NCBI GenBank assembly: GCA_021784205.1
Contig: JAJXTB010000042.1
Location: 1-19,466, forward strand
Source: Actinomycetes bacterium
GTDB taxonomy: Bacteria > Actinomycetota > Acidimicrobiia > Acidimicrobiales > RAAP-2
Length of the DNA stretch: 19,466 nt
Direction: 5' to 3'
Below, piece after piece: positions 1 through 6,198 of the stretch. Each line of letters starts with the position of its first letter. Positions within the stretch are counted from its first letter, which is position 1. Position numbers and translations under genes: made by a program. A model generated the notes under the pieces. The model was given only the letters and a program-made list of their open reading frames with translations. It was not told where the DNA came from and ran no database searches.

Positions 1-573
1 CGCTCCAGGAGCAACTGCAGTTGCTCCTCGTGATATGCCGCGATCAGCGCTCGCGCGTCTCGACTACAGGCGCGCTCACTCATCGGGTCGACGGACCGTC
101 CTGTCTCCTCCACCCAACTGAGGCTACAAGCCATACACCGAAGGGGATTATGGGGAGGCGAGTTCCTCCACGCTTGCGCAGGCTCGGAAAGGAGCGGGCT
201 CGGATTAACCTGGGGCGGCCCGGATCAGCAGCTCGATCGATCGGCCTGATCGCGCTGAGTAGCCACACCTCGACAGCGATAACGCACCCCAATCCGGCGT
301 TGGAGGACACCCGCGCTGAGCGGACGCGGGACGTTATGGTCGCCTGATATGGGACACTCTCCAGATAGACGGTATCCGAGAGGCTGAGCGCCGACCCGTC
401 GATAGGCCCACCCAGGACCATTCGTCTCGCCCGCTGGCTGCCGCATCCCGCCATGAGCCTCAGGTCGTCGCAAGTCGCAGGGCCAAAGGATAGAGGCGGG
501 TGGAAGGCTGCCAGTATCGCGGCGACGATATCTACGTGTTGCGTAGCTACGCAAGACGTAGTATCTTGCACTT
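1..573. other. Gene-less stretch with a 22-bp palindrome
   Basis: No reading frame here has a recognisable protein or a convincing ribosome binding site, and the frames on both strands look like chance openings in GC-rich DNA. Two structures stand out. One is a perfect 22-bp palindrome at 7-28 (half-sites AGGAGCAACTG and CAGTTGCTCCT). The other is the PadR-type operator at 532-561, listed separately. The extreme left could hold the end of a gene that begins outside the window, but I cannot show this. Confidence 0.5.
532..561. promoter_or_regulatory. Operator/promoter palindrome in front of the PadR gene
   Basis: A 30-bp inverted repeat has only one mismatched pair (G538/G555). Its core TTGCGTAGCTACGCAA (539-554) is perfect, and CTACGT / ACGTAG arms sit outside it. 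It overlaps or abuts a possible -10 element TAGTAT (559-564), placed so that transcription would begin at or just before the ATG at 574, giving a leaderless or nearly leaderless message. PadR repressors commonly bind palindromes over their own promoters, so autoregulation is the natural reading. The palindrome is seen; the binding protein is inferred. Confidence 0.7.
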
Positions 574-924
574 ATGAGTCGCCGCGAAGGGTCCTCTAGG
601 CCCCGTAAGGCCAATGATCCGCCACTGCTCATTCTGACCAGCCTGGCCGAAGGCCCCAAGCACGGGCATGCTCTGGCCAAGGACATCGAGAGCTTCGCCG
701 GAGCGTCGCTCGGCCCTGGGGCGTTGTATGGGGCGATCACCAGGCTGGAAGAGCGAGGGCTCATCGAGGCTCTGCCCAGCAGCGACCGCCGCCGTCCCTA
801 TCGGATCACAGCCGCAGGCAAGGCAGTCCTGGCCGAGGCGATCAGCGAAATGCAACAGCTGGCCCGGGTCGGCGCCTCCCGTTTGGCTCTCAATGTCACG
901 CTCGGCCACGGTCTCGGCGCATGA
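574..924 (+). CDS. PadR-family transcriptional regulator
   Basis: The product is 116 aa, the size of the short PadR-like winged-helix repressors. The N-terminal two thirds carry the family pattern: LLILTSLAEGPKHGHALAKD, then SLGPGALYGAITRLEERGLI (recognition helix and wing), then RRPYRITAAGKAVL. The C-terminal dimerisation helix is short. The ATG at 574 has no Shine-Dalgarno sequence and follows a -10-like TAGTAT by about ten bases, so translation is probably leaderless. The stop overlaps the start of the downstream membrane protein (ATGA, 921-924), so the two are translationally coupled. Genes paired this way usually encode a repressor and the membrane protein it controls. The ligand is unknown. 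Confidence 0.9.
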   Translation: MSRREGSSRPRKANDPPLLILTSLAEGPKHGHALAKDIESFAGASLGPGALYGAITRLEERGLIEALPSSDRRRPYRITAAGKAVLAEAISEMQQLARVGASRLALNVTLGHGLGA

Positions 925-1874
925 GCCCCAACCGCCAGCTCAACCCCTGGCTGCGGTGGTATCCGAAGCCCTGGCGGGACCACTACGGCGAAGAACTCGT
1001 GCTATTTATGCAGGACAGCTACGGATCGGGCCGGCCGCCGGCGCGAGCACGCGTGTCCCTCTTGGTCGGGGGTCTGCGCGAGCGAGCCCGCCAGTCCGGC
1101 CTGACCGGTGACAGTGCGCCGCCGAGCGACCGGGTACGAGCCGGCGCGCTGCTGGTGCTGGTCGGCTGGGCCGGGTTTGTGCTCGCCGGCTCCAGCTTCG
1201 CCAAGTTCTCCGAACACTTCGACAACGCCCTGCCCGGCGGCATCGACAGCCACCTGCCCCCCGCATCCCACGCCGTCGCTGACCTGGCCTACGGTCTGGT
1301 ACAGGTGCTCGCCGCGGTGAGCGGCTTCGCGGTTCTCCTCGGAACGGCTGTGGCGTTGCCCGCCTTCGTCCGATTCCTTCGATCCGGCGGCTGGCCTGCC
1401 GTGCGCGGCCACATCATGCGGGCGCTGACGGTCACCGCCGTCACGGTGGGCGCAACCGTTCCTCTCCTACTGTGGGCTCACCATCTCAACAGTCAGCAGC
1501 GAAACGTCGGCAGCGGCTCGTACGGCGCCGTTTTCATTGCCTGGGCGGCCCTGATGGCACTGACCCTCGGCCTGTGGACCCTGGTGGCCGTGATCGCAGC
1601 CCGCCAGGTCAATTTTTCCCGGTCCGTGCTTCTCGCCGAGGCGGCTCTGGCTGTGATCGTCACTGCCACGATGGCGGTGATCCTCGCCGCTACCTCCACA
1701 TGGTGGGCTGCGATTGCCGCTGACGCACCATCTTTTTTGAACTCGAACCCCGGAGGCGCTCCGGTCAATCCGCTCCTGGGAGCAACCGCCGCCGTGATGC
1801 TGGCCGCCAGCGCGGCGGGCGCCATCGGTGTCCTGCGCATCACCCGCAACCTCTCCTCGCTTCGCGTCCGATGA
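921..1874 (+). CDS. Polytopic membrane protein coupled to the PadR regulator
   Basis: The product is 317 aa. The N-terminus has a WYPKPWRDHYGEELVLFMQD segment, a YPxxWRxxYGEEL pattern that I recognise from uncharacterised actinobacterial membrane proteins encoded next to PadR regulators. After a short basic linker there are about six hydrophobic segments, near residues 73-93, 118-146, 158-180, 199-222, 233-257 and 284-305, with no catalytic or nucleotide-binding motif. It is therefore an integral membrane protein of unknown function. It starts at ATG 921, inside the stop of the PadR gene, and must be co-expressed with it. A role in envelope stress or efflux would fit PadR control, but that is speculation. 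Confidence 0.75.
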   Translation: MSPNRQLNPWLRWYPKPWRDHYGEELVLFMQDSYGSGRPPARARVSLLVGGLRERARQSGLTGDSAPPSDRVRAGALLVLVGWAGFVLAGSSFAKFSEHFDNALPGGIDSHLPPASHAVADLAYGLVQVLAAVSGFAVLLGTAVALPAFVRFLRSGGWPAVRGHIMRALTVTAVTVGATVPLLLWAHHLNSQQRNVGSGSYGAVFIAWAALMALTLGLWTLVAVIAARQVNFSRSVLLAEAALAVIVTATMAVILAATSTWWAAIAADAPSFLNSNPGGAPVNPLLGATAAVMLAASAAGAIGVLRITRNLSSLRVR

Positions 1875-1988
1875 CGGCTCGCGACGCAGTCCACTACGAC
1901 CTTCGCATCGTCATCGTTTGTCGGCTGTCCGGACGTCAACAGTTCGCCGACCCTCGACTCCGAAACCCTGCTGCCCGTCTCTGTTCAG

Positions 1989-2003
1989 CCGCCGTGTCGG
2001 CGG
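1989..2003 (+). terminator. Possible hairpin terminator after the PadR operon
   Basis: CCGCCG-TGT-CGGCGG forms a compact 6-bp GC stem with a 3-nt loop. It lies 115 bases after the membrane-protein stop. Only a short T-run (TTTCCCTT) follows, after some spacing, so a canonical intrinsic terminator is not demonstrated. Confidence 0.25.
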
Positions 2004-2281
2004 TCAGCAGTTTCCCTTGATGGCTTTCGCCCAGCGGTTGCGGTGCGCCCTACCTCTGCGGTGCGAAAGCTTTGGATCCCGTCAACGCTCGCGCCGCTCT
2101 TCCAGACTGTCCGGCTCGATTGTGCGGAGGAGGCTCGCAGCGATCGGCTTGTAGCTTGCGTGGCTGTCGCTGACGGTCGAAAACTGAACACCGCCCAGAT
2201 CAGAATGAACACCCCGGAACTGACCTTCGATCCTGCGCCTCGGAAGGGGCCTGTTTTACCGGAAACTGCCCCCGGGAAACT

Positions 2282-2302
2282 ACCGTGGCAAGTACCGGGG
2301 CA
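2282..2302 (+). repeat. Paired ACCGTGGCA repeats, left of the left att core
   Basis: ACCGTGGCA begins at 2282 and its degenerate partner ACCGGGGCA at 2294, a 12-base period. The pair ends 12 bases before the att core, exactly as the pair at 6076-6096 ends 12 bases before the right core. Repeated short direct repeats beside an att core are what integrase arm-binding sites look like. The function is inferred. Confidence 0.6.
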
Positions 2303-2313
2303 GCATTTCGTCC

Positions 2314-2366
2314 ATCCTGGAGGCGGCGTCCGGATTCGAACCGGAGTACGGGGCTTTGCAGGCCCC
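2314..2366 (-). repeat. Left att core: exact copy of the tRNA-Cys 3' half
   Basis: These 53 bases are identical to 6108-6160. They span the anticodon loop (TGCAAAG region), T arm, acceptor strand, CCA and 3 bases beyond. The 5' half of the tRNA is absent, so this is not a functional gene. A direct repeat of a tRNA 3' half is the classic footprint of tyrosine-integrase insertion. Similarity continues leftward, less exactly, to about 2281 (compare 6075-6107). Confidence 0.88.
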
Positions 2367-2478
2367 GGCAACCTGTGCCAAGGTGTGCCTCACTGTGCCA
2401 GGAGTCAGTGAAACACTAGTGATCGTCCCACTTGCGTGACTTCACTTAGCCTCCGTCCTCGCACAGGACTGGTGAATA

Positions 2479-2499
2479 ACCGTGGCAAGTACCGTGGCA
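2479..2499 (+). repeat. Paired ACCGTGGCA repeats, inside the island's left end
   Basis: Two perfect ACCGTGGCA copies start at 2479 and 2491. The first 16 bases match 2282-2297 exactly. The pair lies about 112 bp inside the island from the left core, a plausible position for an integrase arm site on the other side of the core. Confidence 0.6.
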
Positions 2500-2596
2500 G
2501 GCTTACATCCAAGGACGCCTCACCGGTCGTGCTCGAGTTGTCGCCGGCCCACCAAACCGCCCGAACTCAACAGGGACGATGAAAACGAAACGTGGG

Positions 2597-3175
2597 CTAG
2601 CTCACAATGAGACTTGCGACGCGACAACGAATGGTGGTGACCGATCCCGACTGCGCGGTCCCGCGCGTCTCCAGATCGATGTGGGTTCCACCTGTCGAGG
2701 TGAACAAGCGGATGCCATCGCCCAGCAGAACGGGAACGATGTGGACGAGTAGTTCATCGACCAGACCGAGTCTCAGGCATTGGCTGGCGACCTCGCCCCC
2801 GAAGATCTCGAGGTTCTTGCCGCCAGCGGCCCGGAGGGCAACGTCAACGGCTTCGCGAATGTCGCCGGTCAGGAACACAACGTCGGCGTTCGGCGCGTTC
2901 TCGGGTGGATCGTGCGTCAGGACGTATTGCGGGCCCGACCAGGCGCCGCCATACGCCTCGCCGGTCTCCTTGCCAGCATCACGCCTTCCTACTTCATAGG
3001 TTCGCCGACCGGCGAGAATCGCTCCAGTAGCAGCGATCATCTCGGGAACCCCGTCGGCAACCACGTAGTCGAAGATCCAATCCATCGCATCGTCAACGCC
3101 TGCGATGAACCCGTCGAGCGACATCGTCCGGTGCACAACGACCTTTCCCAGGTTGCTTCTTCTGCTGGTTGCCAA
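2597..3175 (-). CDS. Dihydrofolate-reductase-like (RibD C-terminal domain) reductase
   Basis: About 192 aa, a single RibD_C/DHFR-like domain. Family landmarks are KVVVHRTMSLDGFIAG at the N-terminus, AILAGRRTYEVG (NADPH-binding region), IFGGEVASQCLRLGLVDELLVHIVPVLLGDGIRLF, and a C-terminal strand. Such stand-alone proteins are predicted NAD(P)H-dependent reductases with unknown substrates, and they are often found next to TetR genes. I chose the TTG at 3175 because GGAGAG lies six bases before it and it overlaps the TetR stop. Homologues usually begin MGKVVV, so initiation at the CTG codon before GKVVV, or at the GTG encoding the third V of that motif, is possible. An upstream extension in the same frame runs antisense-like through the TetR gene and is rejected. 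Confidence 0.82.
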   Translation of the reverse strand: MATSRRSNLGKVVVHRTMSLDGFIAGVDDAMDWIFDYVVADGVPEMIAATGAILAGRRTYEVGRRDAGKETGEAYGGAWSGPQYVLTHDPPENAPNADVVFLTGDIREAVDVALRAAGGKNLEIFGGEVASQCLRLGLVDELLVHIVPVLLGDGIRLFTSTGGTHIDLETRGTAQSGSVTTIRCRVASLIVS

Positions 3176-3176
3176 C

Positions 3177-3842
3177 TCACTCTCCAATCTCGGTGCTGGT
3201 TGCAAGGTCCGACATCGTCGCGGTCGGGAAAGGCGGCATCGGTTCCACAAGAAGGGGGTGAGCCGCATCGGCACGGAATCCGTCGAGTAACAAGGCCAGG
3301 TGTCGCCGCCAAGCGTCGGGAGCAGTATGAGCCGTGAGCTCGATTGTCCTCGAGATCCCCCAGACAACAAACGTGAGATCTTCGACGACGAAATCCCGGC
3401 GAAGCATCCCAACTTCCTTGGCCCGGTCGAGGAGTTCCGCCATACGCCTCCGCGCCACTCGGTGGAGCCCATCAACAGCGGGAGGCCCGGCGAACCCGCG
3501 GGCCGCCAAGTCGTTGAACCCTCGATCGCCGGATTGCAGTTCACACACGCTCGTCAGGTAGCCGACCAGTCCTTGCCACGAATCCTCGTCAGCCAGCGCA
3601 GTCTCGACGAGGGCAACCACCCTTTCCATACGATCAACGAAGACCGCCTCCAAGAGCTGCTCGCGAGATGGAAATCGGTTATATAGCGTGCCGATGCTGA
3701 CACCCGCCTTCCGGGCAATCGTCTCCAACGGAACATCGAGACCCGCCTCGGCAAAGAGCGCGTTCGCGGCCTCGACCAGCCGCTCGCGGTTGTGGCGAGC
3801 GTCGCTACGAAGCGGCCGAGAGTCCGTAGTTGGGGCCACCAA
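3177..3842 (-). CDS. TetR/AcrR-family transcriptional regulator
   Basis: About 221 aa, normal for the family. The N-terminal helix-turn-helix is clear: RERLVEAANALFAEAGLDVP, then LETIARKAGVSIGTLYNRFPSREQLLEAVF. The rest is an all-helical ligand/dimerisation domain. Start codons are TTG 3842 or GTG 3839. A promoter-like TTGAGG (3870-3875, minus strand) and TAGTGT (3846-3851), 18 bp apart, put the transcript start close to them, so leaderless translation from GTG 3839 is attractive. The stop overlaps the start region of the downstream reductase gene, so the two form an operon. The repressor probably controls itself and the reductase through the palindrome at 3860-3875. Confidence 0.9.
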   Translation of the reverse strand: MVAPTTDSRPLRSDARHNRERLVEAANALFAEAGLDVPLETIARKAGVSIGTLYNRFPSREQLLEAVFVDRMERVVALVETALADEDSWQGLVGYLTSVCELQSGDRGFNDLAARGFAGPPAVDGLHRVARRRMAELLDRAKEVGMLRRDFVVEDLTFVVWGISRTIELTAHTAPDAWRRHLALLLDGFRADAAHPLLVEPMPPFPTATMSDLATSTEIGE

Positions 3843-3856
3843 GCGACACTACAGCC

Positions 3857-3878
3857 AATTTGAGGCCGTCCTCAAGTT
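3857..3878. promoter_or_regulatory. TetR-type operator overlapping the -35 region
   Basis: TTGAGG-CCGT-CCTCAA is a perfect 6+4+6 inverted repeat (3860-3875). Partial symmetry extends one mismatch further to AA/TT at 3857-3858 and 3877-3878. The minus-strand TTGAGG half is also a candidate -35 element for the TetR gene. Size and position suit a TetR dimer site and autorepression. Confidence 0.65.
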
Positions 3879-3980
3879 AGCCAGAGACATCATTGGAGTC
3901 AGTCCGCGGATGAACCACGTCGGAATATCGCCCTCCACCAGTCACTACTAGTTCGATGTCAACTTCGCGTATCGCTTTGC

Positions 3981-4002
3981 CGACATTAGTGGTATGATGT
4001 CG
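3981..4002 (+). promoter_or_regulatory. Promoter and inverted repeat of the AbiE operon
   Basis: TATGAT (3993-3998) is a good -10 element. With normal spacing it places the transcription start at about 4005, next to the ATG at 4006. It is embedded in an inverted repeat CGACAT (3981-3986) / ATGTCG (3997-4002). AbiEi antitoxins are known to repress their own operon by binding inverted repeats, so this is a likely operator. I see no convincing -35 hexamer. Confidence 0.5.
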
Positions 4003-4005
4003 CCC

Positions 4006-4683
4006 ATGAGCACGACCAGCGTGGCAACCGAGGTCCGCACGCGCGTCCTCGGCTCGCGGGACCGTTTCTGGCGTCCTGAGGACTTCGACGGCTCGCCCGA
4101 CGCGGTCGCCCAAGCCCTGTCGCGGATGGTCCGCTCCGGAGATGTGCGCCGGGTCCGCCGAGGCCTGTACTGGCGCGGCACCCCTACCCGACTAGGCATG
4201 GCTCCCCCGCCGCCGGGCCGCCTCGCCGACGCCGTCGTCGGCGGGACCGGCTCGGGTCCGGCCGGACGAAGTGCTGCCCTGGCGCTCGGCCTGTCGACCC
4301 AGGTGGCCCGCCGGGAGGCGGTCGCCGTTCCGGGCCGATCACCCCGCAACCCCGGCTCGGTCCACTACGTCAGCCGGGCCGCCAGCACCAAACGTCGTGA
4401 CGAGCGCCTCCGCCCGGCCGAGGTCGCGCTGTTCGAAGTACTACGGGACTGGGACGGCCTCGTCGAGGTCCCCGCCGCGGATGCCGTGGAGCGAATCGAG
4501 CGTCTCACCAGCGATGGCACCGTCCGCTTGGACCGGGTGGCGCGGGCGGCGGAGACCGAGCCGCCCCGGGTCCGCGAGCGGCTGCGCCGCCTCCTCGTCG
4601 CGCTCGGCCGACCCGAGATGACCGACATCGTTCGCCCGGCGCGCAGCGAGTCGGTCCTCCGCGATCTGGCTCTCGCCGGCTGA
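4006..4683 (+). CDS. abiEi: AbiEi-type antitoxin (type IV toxin-antitoxin)
   Basis: 225 aa. The N-terminal winged helix (about residues 10-57) ends in ALSRMVRSGDVRRVRRGLYW, the pattern of the AbiEi antitoxin DNA-binding domain. The remainder has LGLSTQVARREAVAVPG and a C-terminal region rich in Arg and Glu, as in the AbiEi/DUF6088-like group. Family members neutralise the nucleotidyltransferase toxin and repress the operon. ATG 4006 was preferred over ATG 3994 because the -10 element TATGAT spans 3993-3998, so the upstream ATG would lie within the promoter; no Shine-Dalgarno precedes either. The stop is one base before the start of the toxin gene. The identification rests on the N-terminal domain plus the partner gene. 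Confidence 0.82.
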   Translation: MSTTSVATEVRTRVLGSRDRFWRPEDFDGSPDAVAQALSRMVRSGDVRRVRRGLYWRGTPTRLGMAPPPPGRLADAVVGGTGSGPAGRSAALALGLSTQVARREAVAVPGRSPRNPGSVHYVSRAASTKRRDERLRPAEVALFEVLRDWDGLVEVPAADAVERIERLTSDGTVRLDRVARAAETEPPRVRERLRRLLVALGRPEMTDIVRPARSESVLRDLALAG

Positions 4684-4684
4684 G

Positions 4685-5650
4685 GTGGTGGCTCGCTTCG
4701 CCGACCAGGGCGAGTTCGGACCGACACTCGACGCGGCCGCCGAGCGCCTCGGGATCAGCCCCACCGCCGTGGAGAAGGACTACTGGGTCAGCCAGGTGCT
4801 CCGCGTCCTCGGCCGCGAGTTCGGCGGCGACTTCATCTTCAAAGGCGGCACCAGTCTCTCCAAGGGATACCGGCTAATAGAGCGTTTCTCCGAAGATATC
4901 GACGTCCTCGTCCTGCCCGGAGATCGGGGACGAGGAGCGACCGACAAACTCATGAAGGCCATGGCCGAGGCCGCCGCCACCGGTGTCGGCGGCTCGGCGA
5001 CTGGCGTCGGAGGGAGCGAGACCGGCCGGCACCGCTCCTTCGAGATCGCCTACCCAGCCACTCGGGAACCGACCGCGCTCATCCGCGCCAGCGTGCTCCT
5101 TGAGATGGGTGTCCGGGGCGGGCCGCATCCCCACGCTCGCGTGCCGATCTCATCCCTCCTCGGCGATGTGCTCGAAGCCGCCGGAACCGCACTCGGCGAG
5201 TTCGAGGACCTCACGCCGTTCGAGGTGGCCGTCCTCCACCCTGGTCGTACCCTGCTCGAAAAGCTCGTCCTCATCCACTCCCTGGCCCAGCAGTTCGCCG
5301 CTGGCACGGCAGGGTCGATCGACCGGCGCAGCGGACGTCACTTCTACGACGTCTACGAGCTCTTGGGGGACCAACAGGTGCTCGACCTGCTCGCCGACCG
5401 AGACCAGACCGAACAGGTGATGGGTAGCATCGCCGAGATCAACCAAGCCTTCTTCGCGGCCGACGGCGTCGAGATCCGCCCGCACGGAGGTTTCGCCACC
5501 TGTCCGGCGTTCGACCCGGCCAGCGATATCTCAACCCAGCTCAGAGACGCCTACGAGACGACCATGCCAGAGCTGTACTTCGGTGCTGGCCCTCTCCCCA
5601 CTTGGGAAGACATCTGCGGCCGCGTCAGCGAGCAACAAGCGCTCCTCTGA
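4685..5650 (+). CDS. abiEii: AbiEii/AbiGii-family nucleotidyltransferase toxin
   Basis: 321 aa. Family motifs are in order: AVEKDYWV (28-35), IFKGGTSLSK (51-60), and FSEDIDVLV (68-76) with Asp71 and Asp73 as the metal-binding pair of the nucleotidyltransferase fold. LLEKLVLIHSLA follows, and then RHFYDVYELL in the C-terminal half. Characterised relatives act on tRNA or nucleotides to stop growth and can block phage. The GTG at 4685 follows the antitoxin stop by one base, so the pair is translationally coupled. Residues 98-111 contain ATGVGGS twice in tandem, encoded by almost entirely different codons, an insertion in a loop after the active site. All catalytic motifs are intact. Confidence 0.9.
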   Translation: MVARFADQGEFGPTLDAAAERLGISPTAVEKDYWVSQVLRVLGREFGGDFIFKGGTSLSKGYRLIERFSEDIDVLVLPGDRGRGATDKLMKAMAEAAATGVGGSATGVGGSETGRHRSFEIAYPATREPTALIRASVLLEMGVRGGPHPHARVPISSLLGDVLEAAGTALGEFEDLTPFEVAVLHPGRTLLEKLVLIHSLAQQFAAGTAGSIDRRSGRHFYDVYELLGDQQVLDLLADRDQTEQVMGSIAEINQAFFAADGVEIRPHGGFATCPAFDPASDISTQLRDAYETTMPELYFGAGPLPTWEDICGRVSEQQALL

Positions 5651-5654
5651 ACTT

Positions 5655-5683
5655 CGCGACGGCTCAGTGCTGAGCTTCTCGCG
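5655..5683 (+). terminator. Imperfect hairpin just after the AbiE operon
   Basis: Nested arms CGCGA (5655-5659) and GCTCAG (5662-5667) pair with CTGAGC (5670-5675) and TCGCG (5679-5683), starting five bases after the toxin stop codon. There is no U-tract, so it may be a weak or protein-dependent terminator, or an mRNA 3' end stabiliser. Confidence 0.35.
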
Positions 5684-5842
5684 GAGTCATCTCGTGGCGA
5701 AGCGACTTGACGAAGCCACCGGCAGCTCAGCAAGCGTTTGTCCACGGTGGTGACCGGTCGCCGAGCTCTGGAACGCCCGCCCCAGTCGGCGTTCCGTCGG
5801 CGAAGGGGTTTCGCCCTCTCGGTCGTCAATGCCACGAGCCAT

Positions 5843-5979
5843 CTTCTCGCCTGGTCCGTCAGGATTCGCGTCGAATACCGTGGCAGGACCGACGGCTACT
5901 AATTCAAGAGCCCGTTGATCACTTGGCTCGTCGCCCACGAGTACGGGGCTTACAGGGCTCCGAACTCGTGTGCCACTCA
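5843..5979. repeat. Decayed third att-like copy
   Basis: The left part matches 6051-6085 (16 bp with one mismatch, then 14 bp identical including ACCGTGGCA). The right part carries GAGTACGGGGCTT (5939-5951), identical to part of both tRNA-derived cores, followed by a diverged stretch ending TGTGCCA, as also found right after the left core (2374-2380). The tRNA T-arm and acceptor portion is not preserved. It looks like the remnant of an earlier insertion junction. Confidence 0.5.
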
Positions 5980-6075
5980 GTAGAAGTATTCACGTCGCTG
6001 AACGCATCAGGAAGAACCGCCTAGCGACAACCCGTAGCTTGGGTGCGAACCTTCTCTCCTGGTCCGCATTGGAAT

Positions 6076-6096
6076 ACCGTGGCAGCTACCGAAGCA
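6076..6096 (+). repeat. Paired ACCGTGGCA repeats beside the right att core
   Basis: ACCGTGGCA (6076-6084) is followed at a 12-base period by the degenerate ACCGAAGCA (6088-6096), ending 12 bases from the right core. The layout matches the pair at 2282-2302. Confidence 0.55.
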
Positions 6097-6107
6097 GCAC
6101 TGACCCG

Positions 6108-6160
6108 ATCCTGGAGGCGGCGTCCGGATTCGAACCGGAGTACGGGGCTTTGCAGGCCCC
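6108..6160 (-). repeat. Right att core within tRNA-Cys
   Basis: These 53 bases equal 2314-2366. They cover the tRNA from the anticodon arm through its 3' end plus the bases just beyond the CCA. The identity ends inside the anticodon stem, so the element restored an intact tRNA on integration. The distance between cores gives an island of 3,794 bp. Confidence 0.85.
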
Positions 6161-6185
6161 TGCCTAACCACTCGGCCACGCCGCC
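6112..6185 (-). tRNA. tRNA-Cys (anticodon GCA)
   Basis: Read on the minus strand, the sequence folds as a full cloverleaf. The acceptor GGCGGCG (6179-6185) pairs with CGCCGCC (6116-6122). The D arm contains GGCCGAGTGGTTAGGC. The anticodon stem GGGGC/GCCCC encloses loop CTGCAAA with anticodon GCA. The T arm is TCCGG-TTCGAAT-CCGGA. U73, the discriminator expected for tRNA-Cys, is followed by an encoded CCA (6112-6114). Length is 71 nt plus CCA. It serves as the attachment site for the neighbouring island. Confidence 0.97.
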
Positions 6186-6198
6186 AGAAACGTCAATG

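Larger units (their letters stand above)
1875..2596. other. Gene-less att region between two accessory modules
   Basis: No credible coding sequence is present. The stretch holds a weak GC hairpin (1989-2003), a paired repeat ACCGTGGCAAGTACCG (2282-2297), a 53-bp exact copy of the tRNA-Cys 3' half (2314-2366), and a second copy of the paired repeat (2479-2499). Frames crossing 2314-2366 give the arginine-rich peptides typical of tRNA sequence translated by chance. The region reads as an integration junction. Confidence 0.7.
5651..6111. other. Gene-less right end of the island with decayed att copies
   Basis: There is no credible gene. The region contains the hairpin at 5655-5683, a degenerate att-like copy (about 5843-5979) and the sequences next to the right att core. 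CTTCTCgCCTGGTCCG (5843-5858) recurs with one change at 6051-6066, and GAATACCGTGGCAG (5873-5886) recurs exactly at 6072-6085. Confidence 0.7.

Noticed and set aside
80..571. Open frames on both strands left of the PadR gene
   Set aside because: No family resemblance, no ribosome binding site, overlapping frames on both strands, and arginine/proline-rich composition typical of chance frames.
2314..2366. A second tRNA-Cys gene
   Set aside because: Only the 3' half is present; the D arm and 5' acceptor strand are missing, so it is an att footprint.
1985..2411. Frames over the orphan tRNA fragment
   Set aside because: The peptides (VRIRTPP and similar) come from translating tRNA-derived sequence; there is no coding support.
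3176..3544. N-terminal extension of the reductase to 315 aa
   Set aside because: It runs in another frame through the TetR coding sequence and the added residues are foreign to the family; an SD-supported TTG lies at 3175.
2314..6160. Integrase or transposase gene for the island
   Set aside because: I looked for tyrosine and serine recombinase motifs in all frames between the att copies and saw none.
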